Below are positions 35,626 through 43,626 of a stretch of 64,000 bases of DNA, piece by piece. The notes beneath the pieces are model-generated. The model was not told the origin of the DNA. It saw nothing but the letters and a program-made list of their open reading frames with translations, and ran no database searches. The translations under genes and the position numbers were made by a program. The DNA comes from an uncultured Novosphingobium sp. (lineage in GTDB: Bacteria; Pseudomonadota; Alphaproteobacteria; Sphingomonadales; Sphingomonadaceae): positions 89,998-153,997 of the forward strand of contig CAMPHR010000003.1 of the NCBI GenBank assembly GCA_946886075.1, in the 5' to 3' direction. The stretch's first letter is position 1, and every line of letters starts with the position of its first letter.

Positions 35626-36479
35626 CCGCCGATCCGACGTTGATTTTGTCCGGCCCGCCCTTTGCTCATGTGCCATTGATGGAGCGTCTGGTCCCGGCGC
35701 GGGAAGCGGGCTTTTCCGGCATATCGCTGATGCCGGGGGACGTCTGGGCGCTGGAAGAGGCGGGGGTGAGCGCCGTCGATGTCGCCAACAGGGTCGCCGA
35801 TCATGGGCTTGCCATCATGGAGATGGACTGCACGGCCTGCTGGCTGCCGGGTCATCATGCGGCGAGCGATGATGTGCCCATGGCAGCGCTGCTGCAATCC
35901 CTAACCCCTGAGCGCGTCATCGAAGCCGCCGCCCGCATCGGGTCACCCTCCATCACAGTGGTGGAGATGATGGGCATCTCGCCCTCGCTTGATGAAGCTG
36001 CCGAAGCCTTTGCCCATCTGTGCGATGCTGCTGCGGAACATGGCCTGAAGGCGCATATCGAATTCCTGCCCTTTGGTGGCATCCCTGACCTCGCCAGCGC
36101 TTGGGCGATCGTTGAAGCGGCGGGACGGCCCAATGGCGGGCTGACGATCGACAGCTGGCATTTCTTTCGGAGCGGGTCGAGCTTTGACCTGCTGGAGCGA
36201 ATTCCTGGATCGCGCATCCACACCGTTCAGATCAACGACGCCCCGGCGGAGCCGGAGCCCGATCTGTTGCATGAAACGATGAATGGGCGCCTGATTCCCG
36301 GCCAGGGCAGTTTTGACCTTACCCGCTTTATCCGCGCGCTCGACAGGACAGGGACGGACACCCCGATTTCCATCGAGATATTTTCCGCTGCGACCCGATC
36401 GGCACCCATGGCCGAAGCCCTGAAATCCTGGGCGCCCGCAGCCCGTGACATCATTAGAAAGGCAAGAGAGACGCAATGA
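35622..36479 (+). CDS. Sugar phosphate isomerase/epimerase-type TIM barrel (DxxHxxRSG group)
   Basis: A 285-residue xylose-isomerase-like TIM barrel. Metal sites: Glu in 'AHIEFLPFGGIPDL', Asp/His in 'LTIDSWHFFRSGSSFD', Asp in 'VQINDAP' and Glu in 'ISIEIFS'. It shares the D-x2-H-x2-RSG motif with the proteins at 28430 and 51523. Coupled by 4-bp overlaps to VOC upstream and Gfo/Idh/MocA downstream, which suggests one short pathway segment acting on a keto-hydroxy or sugar-like intermediate. Confidence 0.87.
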   Translation: MTADPTLILSGPPFAHVPLMERLVPAREAGFSGISLMPGDVWALEEAGVSAVDVANRVADHGLAIMEMDCTACWLPGHHAASDDVPMAALLQSLTPERVIEAAARIGSPSITVVEMMGISPSLDEAAEAFAHLCDAAAEHGLKAHIEFLPFGGIPDLASAWAIVEAAGRPNGGLTIDSWHFFRSGSSFDLLERIPGSRIHTVQINDAPAEPEPDLLHETMNGRLIPGQGSFDLTRFIRALDRTGTDTPISIEIFSAATRSAPMAEALKSWAPAARDIIRKARETQ

Positions 36480-37603
36480 GTAGAGAGGAGGCGCCAATCG
36501 GCGCAGTTGTCGTGGGCACAGGCTTTGGCCTGTTCACGCATGTAAGGGCGCTGCGGGACGCAGGATTTGACGTTCGCGCCATCGTCGGGCGTAACAGGGA
36601 ACGCACCGCAGAGCGCGCTGCGCCGCTTGGCATTCCGTTGGCGTCGGACAATCTGGAGCAGGTGCTCGCCAATGATCCGGCGATCCGCCTCGTCACGGTC
36701 GCAACCCCGCCGCACGCGCACTACACCCCGGTCATGCAGGCAATCGCGGCGGGCCGCCATGTCATGTGCGAGAAACCCTTCGCACGGGATCTGGCGCAGG
36801 CGCGCGAGATGCTGGAGGCGGCGAACAAGGCGGGCATCGTTCATGCGCTGGGCGCTGAGTTCCGGTTCGATAGCGCTCAGGCGTTGCTGCGGCGGGTAGT
36901 GCAGGACGGGCTCATCGGTGATCCGCTGATGTTCAGCCGCATCTACCAGCAACCCGGCACCGGCGAAGAGGAACCTCTGGCCGACTGGTGGACAGATGCG
37001 GGCCAAGGTGGCGGGTTCCTGGGTGCGTTCGGCACGCATATGATCGATCAGGTTCGTTCGACCGTGGGCGAAATTGTCGCGGTGAACGCGATATTGCGCA
37101 AGCTGACGACCACCCGGCCGACTATGACGTCGGACGACTATTATAATCTTCAATTCCGCACGGCGAGCGGCTGCATGGGCGCAATCGAGGCGGCGATGAA
37201 CTTCCCCGGACCCTTCGTCATGGCGACCAAGGTGGCGGGTTCGAAGGGTGCCGCCTGGATCCAGTCCGGCAGCGCCTTTGGCGATCCGGAAGAAGTCTGG
37301 ATCAAGGATGCGGAAGGATCGCGCCAGGTGCCGATGCCTGGCGAACTGATCAACCCGGCGCCGGAGCCTTTTGCCGTCAAGGAACTGATCCAGACGGAGA
37401 TGGACCGCTGGCACACGCAAGGCTTCGATGTCGCGCCATATGCCAAGCTGTTCCGCCAGATGAAGGCGAAGATCGAAGGCCGCACGCCTCCCCTGCCAGA
37501 TCCGGCCGGGGACTTTCGTGATGCGGCGGCAGGACAGGCCGTGCTGGATGCGGCGCGCCTTTCCGCCGCGGAAGGCCGTTGGGTAGAAGTGGAGACGGTG
37601 TAA
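36476..37603 (+). CDS. Gfo/Idh/MocA-family dehydrogenase (EKP intact)
   Basis: A 375-residue NAD(P)-dependent dehydrogenase. The Rossmann part has 'GAVVVGTGFGLFTHVRAL' and 'RLVTVATPPHAHYTPVMQAI'. The catalytic motif is complete as C-E-K-P ('HVMCEKPFARD'), unlike the paralogue at 2077. The C-terminal beta-sheet domain follows with 'GAFGTHMIDQVRSTVGEI' (likely catalytic Asp/His). It oxidises a ring hydroxyl in sugars, inositols or related cyclic polyols in characterised members. It is coupled to the TIM barrel and SDR genes by overlaps. Confidence 0.9.
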   Translation: MSREEAPIGAVVVGTGFGLFTHVRALRDAGFDVRAIVGRNRERTAERAAPLGIPLASDNLEQVLANDPAIRLVTVATPPHAHYTPVMQAIAAGRHVMCEKPFARDLAQAREMLEAANKAGIVHALGAEFRFDSAQALLRRVVQDGLIGDPLMFSRIYQQPGTGEEEPLADWWTDAGQGGGFLGAFGTHMIDQVRSTVGEIVAVNAILRKLTTTRPTMTSDDYYNLQFRTASGCMGAIEAAMNFPGPFVMATKVAGSKGAAWIQSGSAFGDPEEVWIKDAEGSRQVPMPGELINPAPEPFAVKELIQTEMDRWHTQGFDVAPYAKLFRQMKAKIEGRTPPLPDPAGDFRDAAAGQAVLDAARLSAAEGRWVEVETV

Positions 37604-38352
37604 TGAACCCATCTTATGATTTTTCCGGTGCGCATGTCCTCATTACAGGGGGCACCAGCGGGATCGGCGCAGCAGCAGCGGCAGCCTATCGCGAAGCGGG
37701 TGCGGACGTGACCATCACCGGCACGCGGGGCAGCGCCAGCGAATATGACGCGGACCTGTCCGGATATCGTTACCTTCAGATGGACATAGAGGATGGCGCG
37801 AGCATCGACGCGGTTGCCGCCAGCCTCAACAAGCTGGACGTTCTGGTGAACAATGCCGGCATGGCCCTGCCCAGCCTGGGGCTCGACGAATATGAGCCGG
37901 AGATTTTCGCAAGGGCGGTCAATATGCTGTTGGTCGGCGCGTTCCGTATGGCGCGGCAGAGCGCTGACCTGCTGGCGCAGAGCACGATCGCAGGCGGCGC
38001 GAGCGTCGTCAGCATCGCATCGATGAGCAGCTATTTCGGTATCCCGATCGTGCCGGGATATGGCGCGGCGAAGACCGGCCTGCTCGGTCTCACCCGCACC
38101 CTGGCGGTCAGGTGGGGCGAACGCGGCATCCGCGTCAATGCCGTGGCGGCAGGGCTGACCCGTAGCCGGATGACGGAAGGCACTTTTGCGCAAGAGGCGT
38201 GGATGGCGCCGACCCTTGCCAGAACGCCGCTGGGGCGGCCCGGCGAGCCGGACGACATCGCCAACGCGATCCTGTTCCTGTCGAGCCCCGGCGCGGCCTG
38301 GATCACGGGCCAGACATTGGCGGTCGATGGCGGTTATACCATCGCTGGCTGA
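37603..38352 (+). CDS. SDR-family oxidoreductase
   Basis: A 249-residue classical SDR. Motifs: 'LITGGTSGIGAAAAAAYREAG', 'VNNAGMA', 'VSIASMSS' and 'YGAAK'; the end is 'AAWITGQTLAVDGGYTIAG'. The start shares one base with the preceding stop (TAATG), so it is translationally coupled. It is the last gene of the DUF1214-VOC-TIM-Gfo-SDR operon and ends at an intrinsic terminator. It probably interconverts a hydroxyl and keto group of the same intermediate. Confidence 0.9.
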   Translation: MNPSYDFSGAHVLITGGTSGIGAAAAAAYREAGADVTITGTRGSASEYDADLSGYRYLQMDIEDGASIDAVAASLNKLDVLVNNAGMALPSLGLDEYEPEIFARAVNMLLVGAFRMARQSADLLAQSTIAGGASVVSIASMSSYFGIPIVPGYGAAKTGLLGLTRTLAVRWGERGIRVNAVAAGLTRSRMTEGTFAQEAWMAPTLARTPLGRPGEPDDIANAILFLSSPGAAWITGQTLAVDGGYTIAG

Positions 38353-38376
38353 TCTCCAGCGCCGGATATAAAAAAG

Positions 38377-38408
38377 GAGCCGGTCTTTGCGGACCGGCTC
38401 TTTTTTTT
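38377..38408. terminator. strong bidirectional intrinsic terminator
   Basis: A 9-bp perfect stem GAGCCGGTC / GACCGGCTC with a 6-nt loop, followed by eight T residues and preceded by an A-rich run. It serves both the SDR (+) and the BVMO (-) transcripts. Confidence 0.92.
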
Positions 38409-38421
38409 ACGCTCCTGCCGC

Positions 38422-40365
38422 TCAGTGCAGCTGGAAATTTTCCTTGATGGGCCCGCGCGTCTGGTTCCACAGGTCCACGAGCCGCCATGGCCAGGACAGG
38501 AATACGCGACCCTTCGAATTATTATAATAGCTCCCCGCCTTCGGGTGGGTCCAGATCATATTTTTCATCTGTTCCTCAACCGCGCGGTTCCACTGCTCGA
38601 AAGCTTCCGTCGTCGGCTCCACTGCACGCGCGCCGCTGGCATTGACCCAGTCGAGGCACTCGATGATATAGTTGACCTGTGCTTCGGAGATCAGGTTCTG
38701 GCCCGCCGCGTGATTGGGCGCGCTGTTGGGACCAACCGTCATGAAGTAGTTGGGATATCCCGGCACGGTCACGCCCAGATAGGAGCGCGGATCATCCTGT
38801 CCCCATTCGTCGCGGAGCGAGCGACCGCCCTTGCCGTGGATTTCAAGCTTACCCATCATGTTGGCGACATCGAAACCGGTTGCGCAGACGATGATGTCGA
38901 ACTCATACTCCTTGCCGTCCTTGGTACGGATACCCTTCGGGGTGAAGCATTCGATCCCGCCATCTTCCAGCGTGACATTGGGCTGCTTCAGCGCGTCCAG
39001 CCAGCCCGCATCGAGGATGATGCGCTTGGAGAAGATCGGGAAGTCCGGCGTCATCTTTTCCTTGAGGTCCGGCCGATCGTGGAACTTCGATTCCAGATGT
39101 GACAGTGCCCACTGGCGCGCGCCTTCGTTAGCCGCGGAGACCGACAGGCTATCGACCGGCCATTGCGGGTCCTTGACCACATTGCCGTAGAGGCCATCCG
39201 CGGCGAACCAGTAAACCCGGAAGCGGAACCATTCGCGGAAGTGCGGGATGTAGCGCAGGGCGAACTTCATGCCCGGCGACACCTCATGGTTGATCTCGGG
39301 ATTGTAGATCGTCCAGTAGCGCGTACGCATGAACACGGTGAGGTCGCTGACCTGATCCGCGATCGCGCCGATCAGCTGCGCGGCGCTGGCGCCAGTGCCG
39401 ATGATGCCGACGCGCTTGCCTTCGATCCGCACGGACGGGTCCCAGGTCGCGGTGTGCATCATCGTGCCCTGGAAATCTTCACGGCCAGGGATGTCGGGCC
39501 ACTTCCAACGGTTTACCGGCCCATGAGCATTGATGACGGCGTTGGCGCGGATCACTTCTTCCGTGCCGTCCTTAGCGCGGACGGTCACATTCCAGACGGC
39601 TTCCGCATCGTCGTAGCGCAGGGACACGACTTCCGTGTTGAAGCGGATGTTGCGGCGAAGATCATATTTGTCGGCGACATGAAGCAGGTACTTCTGCATG
39701 TCGACGCCCTTGGGGTGATAGTGCGTCCATTCCGGCGTGATTTCGAAGGAATAGGAATAGAAGTGGCTGGGCGTATCGACGCCTACGCCAGGATAGCGAT
39801 TTTCATACCAGGTGCCGCCGACTTCGGGGTTTTTCTCGATGACGATATGCTCATAGCCGGCCTCTTCCAGCTTGAGCGAGGCCGCAAGGCCCGTCATCCC
39901 CGCGCCGATCACCAGGACCTTGAAGTCAGCCTGCGGCGGGGTGCGGCCCTCAATTTCCTTGCGGGGCTTGGGAAGCTTGAAGCCGATCTGGTCGAAGAGA
40001 AGCGGCAGGAATTCGTCGGCGACTTCCTCGCCCACGCCAACGCTCATCATCCGTTGCATCAACTGTTCGGACGGGTCGTCTTCGCGCGCGGCTCCGGGCG
40101 TGGTCAGGACATGCAGCAGCTTTGACCGCAGTTCCTGCGCATATTCGTCGGGAATCTCCGTGCCGGGAGCGGCGAAGGGCGGCTTGATATAGTTGCCGAA
40201 CACATCGAGCATCGCGGAATCATGAGTGAGATGCACATAGACCATCAACAGCGTCTGGATGTTGGCGCTGGCGAGCGCCTCGCGAAGCTCTTCGCTATCA
40301 GACAAAGGCAGGCTGCGCTCGTGCCAGTCGCGCACCATCACCGCAGCATCAGCATGTTCGACCAT
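38422..40365 (-). CDS. Baeyer-Villiger monooxygenase with N-terminal extension (HAPMO-like)
   Basis: A 647-residue FAD/NADPH monooxygenase. After a ~145-residue N-terminal extension comes the FAD motif 'VLVIGAGMTGLAASLKLEEAG'. The Baeyer-Villiger fingerprint F-x-G-x3-H-x3-W follows ('FQGTMMHTATWDP'), then the NADPH motif 'VGIIGTGASAAQLI'. Length and extension resemble 4-hydroxyacetophenone monooxygenase. It inserts oxygen next to a ketone to form an ester or lactone. GGAGAGG precedes the ATG. It lies downstream of TetR in the ADH-sulfotransferase-TetR-BVMO set. A steroid side-chain or D-ring ketone is a plausible substrate. Confidence 0.93.
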   Translation of the reverse strand: MVEHADAAVMVRDWHERSLPLSDSEELREALASANIQTLLMVYVHLTHDSAMLDVFGNYIKPPFAAPGTEIPDEYAQELRSKLLHVLTTPGAAREDDPSEQLMQRMMSVGVGEEVADEFLPLLFDQIGFKLPKPRKEIEGRTPPQADFKVLVIGAGMTGLAASLKLEEAGYEHIVIEKNPEVGGTWYENRYPGVGVDTPSHFYSYSFEITPEWTHYHPKGVDMQKYLLHVADKYDLRRNIRFNTEVVSLRYDDAEAVWNVTVRAKDGTEEVIRANAVINAHGPVNRWKWPDIPGREDFQGTMMHTATWDPSVRIEGKRVGIIGTGASAAQLIGAIADQVSDLTVFMRTRYWTIYNPEINHEVSPGMKFALRYIPHFREWFRFRVYWFAADGLYGNVVKDPQWPVDSLSVSAANEGARQWALSHLESKFHDRPDLKEKMTPDFPIFSKRIILDAGWLDALKQPNVTLEDGGIECFTPKGIRTKDGKEYEFDIIVCATGFDVANMMGKLEIHGKGGRSLRDEWGQDDPRSYLGVTVPGYPNYFMTVGPNSAPNHAAGQNLISEAQVNYIIECLDWVNASGARAVEPTTEAFEQWNRAVEEQMKNMIWTHPKAGSYYNNSKGRVFLSWPWRLVDLWNQTRGPIKENFQLH

Positions 40366-40390
40366 CTTTTAAACCTCTCCGACTCAATAT

Positions 40391-40406
40391 GTGAGTGTTT
40401 ACTTAC
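40391..40406. promoter_or_regulatory. Imperfect palindrome upstream of the BVMO gene
   Basis: GTGAGTGTTTACTTAC, arms of 6 bp with one mismatch, within an AT-rich 69-bp gap between the TetR and BVMO genes. It is a candidate operator for the adjacent TetR-type regulator. Confidence 0.4.
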
Positions 40407-40434
40407 TTCTTGTTATGAACCCAGTAGCTCGAAG

Positions 40435-41091
40435 TCAAGATAGCTGCTGGGCTGGGGCTAAAGCACCTTCTAAAAAGGTGCGCACGGCGAGCCTGACATG
40501 GGACAATATCTTCGCTTCATCGGGAAGATCGGCGCCGACCAGCAGATAGTTGTGAACCGGCATCAGGAGCATTGAGAGCAACATCTGCGCCGCTTCCATC
40601 CCGCCGCCTGCTATTCCCGCCCGGCCAAGATGATCGGCCAACGGCGCGACAAGATAGTCATTCTGGCTTTGGCGGATCATCGGGCCGAATTCGGCAAATT
40701 CATGTGCTTCGCGCAGCAGCAGCCGCGCCATCCCCACGGTCGAGGGCCGGGTGAATTCGAGCAGCATGGCAATGCCGAACGCACGCAGATCAGCTTCCGG
40801 TTCGGCCGGATCGCGCCACTGCGGCAACGGAAATCGCTCCAGCCCATCGGCGAGGCAGGCGCGAAACAGGGCTGCCTTGTCTTCATGCCAGAGATAGAGC
40901 GTCCGCTTCGACACGCCTGCCGCTTGCGCGATCGCGTCCATGGTGACGGCGCGGTAGCCCTGAACGATGAATTGCTCGCGGGCGACCTTTAGCAGGCGGC
41001 GCTTCTTGGCGAGCGTCTGGTCTGCCCGCCCGCCCCTTGCAGGGCGCGAAGCAGGATCAGCCAGAGCAGACTTGGCTACCGACGCCGCCAT
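40435..41091 (-). CDS. TetR-family transcriptional regulator
   Basis: A 218-residue repressor-type regulator. The HTH region reads 'LLKVAREQFIVQGYRAVTMD' followed by 'AIAQAAGVSKRTLYLWHEDK'. The C-terminal ligand domain is of the AcrR/TetR_C type. A basic N-terminal arm of about 25 residues precedes it. It starts 9 bp after the sulfotransferase stop and lies upstream of BVMO. It probably represses this operon until a ketone or acyl-type ligand binds. Confidence 0.92.
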   Translation of the reverse strand: MAASVAKSALADPASRPARGGRADQTLAKKRRLLKVAREQFIVQGYRAVTMDAIAQAAGVSKRTLYLWHEDKAALFRACLADGLERFPLPQWRDPAEPEADLRAFGIAMLLEFTRPSTVGMARLLLREAHEFAEFGPMIRQSQNDYLVAPLADHLGRAGIAGGGMEAAQMLLSMLLMPVHNYLLVGADLPDEAKILSHVRLAVRTFLEGALAPAQQLS

Positions 41092-41100
41092 CAACCAGCC

Positions 41101-42372
41101 TCAACCTTCATGCCGCACGGGGAAGCGATCATAGTAGAAGGCGAAGCGTTCGCGCGCGGCAGCTTCGTTCAGGCCAAACACGCCCTCTAGATCGTAGACC
41201 ACCTTGCCATGTTTGTTGCGGGGATTTTCGTTCAAATAGCCGAGCAGCTGGCTCTCGACCTCAGGCGTCAGGTCCAGCCCGGCCAGATCATAGACCTGCC
41301 GCATCACCTGTTCCTGATCAGCCATATATTCATCGAAGAGGATGTCGGCGGATTGATCGGGCCCCCATGCGTCGCGCTGATCCACGCAGGCGCGCAGCAA
41401 CCGTTCGATCCGGTCCATCCACAGGCGTGCGAGCGCAGGCGGATCGATCGGATCGCGACGGATGCGGTCGCTATAGCCAAGCATGGTGGTCAACGATCGC
41501 AGCACGGCGATCGGATCACGATGGGTGATGACCATGGTCGCGTCGGGGAAAACAGCCTTGATCGCCGCCAGATTTTCCATGTGCTGCGGCGACTTCAGCA
41601 GCCAGCGGTTGGGGCCGCGATGCCAGGTGAGGACCTGCAGCACCTTCTTTTCATAGGCGTAGCTGGGCGTCCGGTCATGCGCGAAATAATGGTCGATCCA
41701 CCGGGGAATGCGGGACTGGAATTCCCAGCTGTAGCAGTTGAGGTCCATGTAGAGCAGTTCATTGTCTTCATGGATCGATGCGGCATCCATGCCGTGCATC
41801 GCCGCCATATGCGGCAGAACCGCCTCGAACGCGCTCCACATTTCCGCGCTTCGGGTGATGCGCGGATCGACTTCGCCGGGCGCAAGTTGGCGCGACTGGA
41901 CGGGCTCTTCAGCTTCCCAGAGGGTCAGGGACCGCAGGCGCTCGTCCCGGGCCAGCCAGTTCACCAGATGCGTCGTGCCAGAACGCGGCAATCCCGCGAT
42001 GAAGAGCGGACGGTCAATCTCTATGTCCAGGATTTCCGGGTGGCGCTTTACGATATCCTCGATGCGCAGGCGGTTGACCATCACCCGCACCAGATGGTCC
42101 AGCAAGGTGATGCGGCCGCCACGGGTCAGGCCTTCATCCTCGTCCCAAGCCTGAAGCATCACGGCCATGCGTTCGCGAAAGCTCTGATCTTCGCCGAAAT
42201 CATGAAGGCCGCCCGCATCAGCGATCGCTTTGGCCAGGACTTCATCGACGGTCATTTGGTCGGAGCGAGCGGCGGGACCCTGGCGAGCGGCGGCCAGCAT
42301 CGGCGTGATGACGGGGTCCGCCATGTCGTTGATATGGATTTCCTGGGGTTCAGGAAGCATGGTTTCGCTCAT
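41101..42372 (-). CDS. Sulfotransferase-family protein
   Basis: A 423-residue PAPS-dependent sulfotransferase-like protein. The 5'-phosphosulfate loop is 'LFIAGLPRSGTTHLVNWLA', and the 3'-phosphate motif 'MVITHRDPIAVLRS'. A ~110-residue helical N-terminal part precedes the core, as in many sphingomonad and mycobacterial members. Such genes recur in sterol and steroid clusters without a proven substrate. It is part of the ADH-sulfotransferase-TetR-BVMO set. Sulfation of a steroid hydroxyl, or a non-sulfating role, are both open. Confidence 0.88.
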   Translation of the reverse strand: MSETMLPEPQEIHINDMADPVITPMLAAARQGPAARSDQMTVDEVLAKAIADAGGLHDFGEDQSFRERMAVMLQAWDEDEGLTRGGRITLLDHLVRVMVNRLRIEDIVKRHPEILDIEIDRPLFIAGLPRSGTTHLVNWLARDERLRSLTLWEAEEPVQSRQLAPGEVDPRITRSAEMWSAFEAVLPHMAAMHGMDAASIHEDNELLYMDLNCYSWEFQSRIPRWIDHYFAHDRTPSYAYEKKVLQVLTWHRGPNRWLLKSPQHMENLAAIKAVFPDATMVITHRDPIAVLRSLTTMLGYSDRIRRDPIDPPALARLWMDRIERLLRACVDQRDAWGPDQSADILFDEYMADQEQVMRQVYDLAGLDLTPEVESQLLGYLNENPRNKHGKVVYDLEGVFGLNEAAARERFAFYYDRFPVRHEG

Positions 42373-42403
42373 TGTTGATCCTTTTGGCGTGGCTAATCCA
42401 GCT

Positions 42404-43483
42404 TCACGCGATCTGGGGGAAAGTGACGATGACCTTTGCCGAGGCGTCGGTGTCCGCAGCGATGCGAAACGCCTCGTCCAGTTGATCGAACTTCAGCCGA
42501 TGACTGATCAGCGGGTCGACGTCGATTTCGCCACTCGCCAGCATCTGGAGGCATTCGTTGAACTCATCCTCCCGGTCGGTCGCGATGGAGCCGGACATGT
42601 TAAATTCGTTGGCCATCATCTTCCAGAGATTGACGGGCATCGGTTTCTTGTGGAGCGCGACGATCACGATCCTCGCCCGGAACCTGGCAACGTCCAGCAA
42701 CTCGGCCAGCGGTGGTTGCGCGCCCGCCGCATCGATGATGACGTCGCTGCCGACGAAGGGCATGCCGAAGCGCTCCCCCGTGCCATGGGCTTTCCCGATG
42801 GCCTCGACCAGCGGCTCGCGCGAGGGATTTATAGTGACGGCGGCACCAAGCTGCCGGGCGCGATCAAGCCGGGCATCGGACAGGTCAGCGATCAGAATGT
42901 CTTCGACACCGCGGTGGCGAAGGCAGATGATGGTGCACAGGCCGATCGGACCGGCACCGAGTATCACCACCTTGTCACCGGGCTGCACCCGGCCGATGTT
43001 CACACCATGCAGGCCGACTGACAAGGGCTCTGCCAAGGCCGCCTGTTCGAGCGGCAAGCTATCGGGAATGGGGCAGATGTCTGCGCCGACGCGCGCCTCT
43101 GGAACGAGGATGAACGGAGCAAAGGCGCCGGTCGGCCCGCCTCCCCCGATCAGGCCCGCATCGGGATTGACGGCGCAGCGCTGGCCAGGATGAATATCGC
43201 TGACCTGTTCCCCGACTCTTTCGACAATGCCTGCAAATTCATGGCCGATCGGCAGTGGCTCCACTAGTGGCGCGCCGCCGCCCAGGCCGCCAGCCGCGAC
43301 ATATCCCAGATCGCTACCGCACACGCCCGTGGCCCCGATCCGCACCAGCACGTCGCGCGGACCGACCGTCGGTATCGCAACCTGATCGACGCGCATGTCG
43401 CCTGGACCATGGACGCGGGCCAGCGGCATCGTAGCGGCATCCTGTCGAGCCGACATTGCGTCGGGGCGGCCGGACTCGCTCAT
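42404..43483 (-). CDS. Zinc-type alcohol dehydrogenase (MDR) lacking structural-zinc cysteines
   Basis: A 359-residue MDR. Catalytic-zinc residues are present: Cys in 'TGVCGSD', His-Glu in 'IGHEFAGIV' and Glu in 'LAEPLSVGLHG'. The NAD motif is 'VVILGAGPIGLCTI'. The loop that normally holds four structural-zinc cysteines reads 'NPDAGLIGGGGPTGAF' with no cysteine. GGAGAGG precedes the ATG. First gene of a four-gene set, under a TTGGTAAACCAA palindrome. It would oxidise a secondary alcohol, perhaps producing the ketone for the BVMO. Confidence 0.9.
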   Translation of the reverse strand: MSESGRPDAMSARQDAATMPLARVHGPGDMRVDQVAIPTVGPRDVLVRIGATGVCGSDLGYVAAGGLGGGAPLVEPLPIGHEFAGIVERVGEQVSDIHPGQRCAVNPDAGLIGGGGPTGAFAPFILVPEARVGADICPIPDSLPLEQAALAEPLSVGLHGVNIGRVQPGDKVVILGAGPIGLCTIICLRHRGVEDILIADLSDARLDRARQLGAAVTINPSREPLVEAIGKAHGTGERFGMPFVGSDVIIDAAGAQPPLAELLDVARFRARIVIVALHKKPMPVNLWKMMANEFNMSGSIATDREDEFNECLQMLASGEIDVDPLISHRLKFDQLDEAFRIAADTDASAKVIVTFPQIA

Positions 43484-43515
43484 TAGACCCTCTCCTCATT
43501 TCTCGTTGCGGAGAT

Positions 43516-43527
43516 TTGGTAAACCAA
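43516..43527. promoter_or_regulatory. TTGGTAAACCAA palindrome before the ADH operon
   Basis: TTGGT-AA-ACCAA, a perfect 5-bp inverted repeat, 33 bp upstream of the ADH start codon. The position suits a repressor site for the TetR-type protein encoded two genes downstream. Confidence 0.5.
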
Positions 43528-43568
43528 TCAGTTTCCGAGTCAAGGATCTGTCGGCTGGAGACGAAACA

Positions 43569-43603
43569 AAAATGCCCTGCGCCTCATCGGCACAGGGCAT
43601 TTT
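43569..43603 (-). terminator. intrinsic terminator of the aldehyde dehydrogenase transcript
   Basis: An 11-bp perfect stem AAAATGCCCTG / CAGGGCATTTT with a 13-nt loop. On the minus strand it is followed by a T-rich tract (TTTTTGTTT), as expected for rho-independent termination after the gene ending at 43627. Confidence 0.9.
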
Positions 43604-43626
43604 CTTGATCGTCAGTGAGGCTGAAA

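Noticed and set aside
36227..37612. 461-codon minus-strand frame opposite the Gfo/Idh/MocA gene, and 49168-50448 opposite the CoA-transferase
   Set aside because: Antisense shadows without RBS or recognisable domains.
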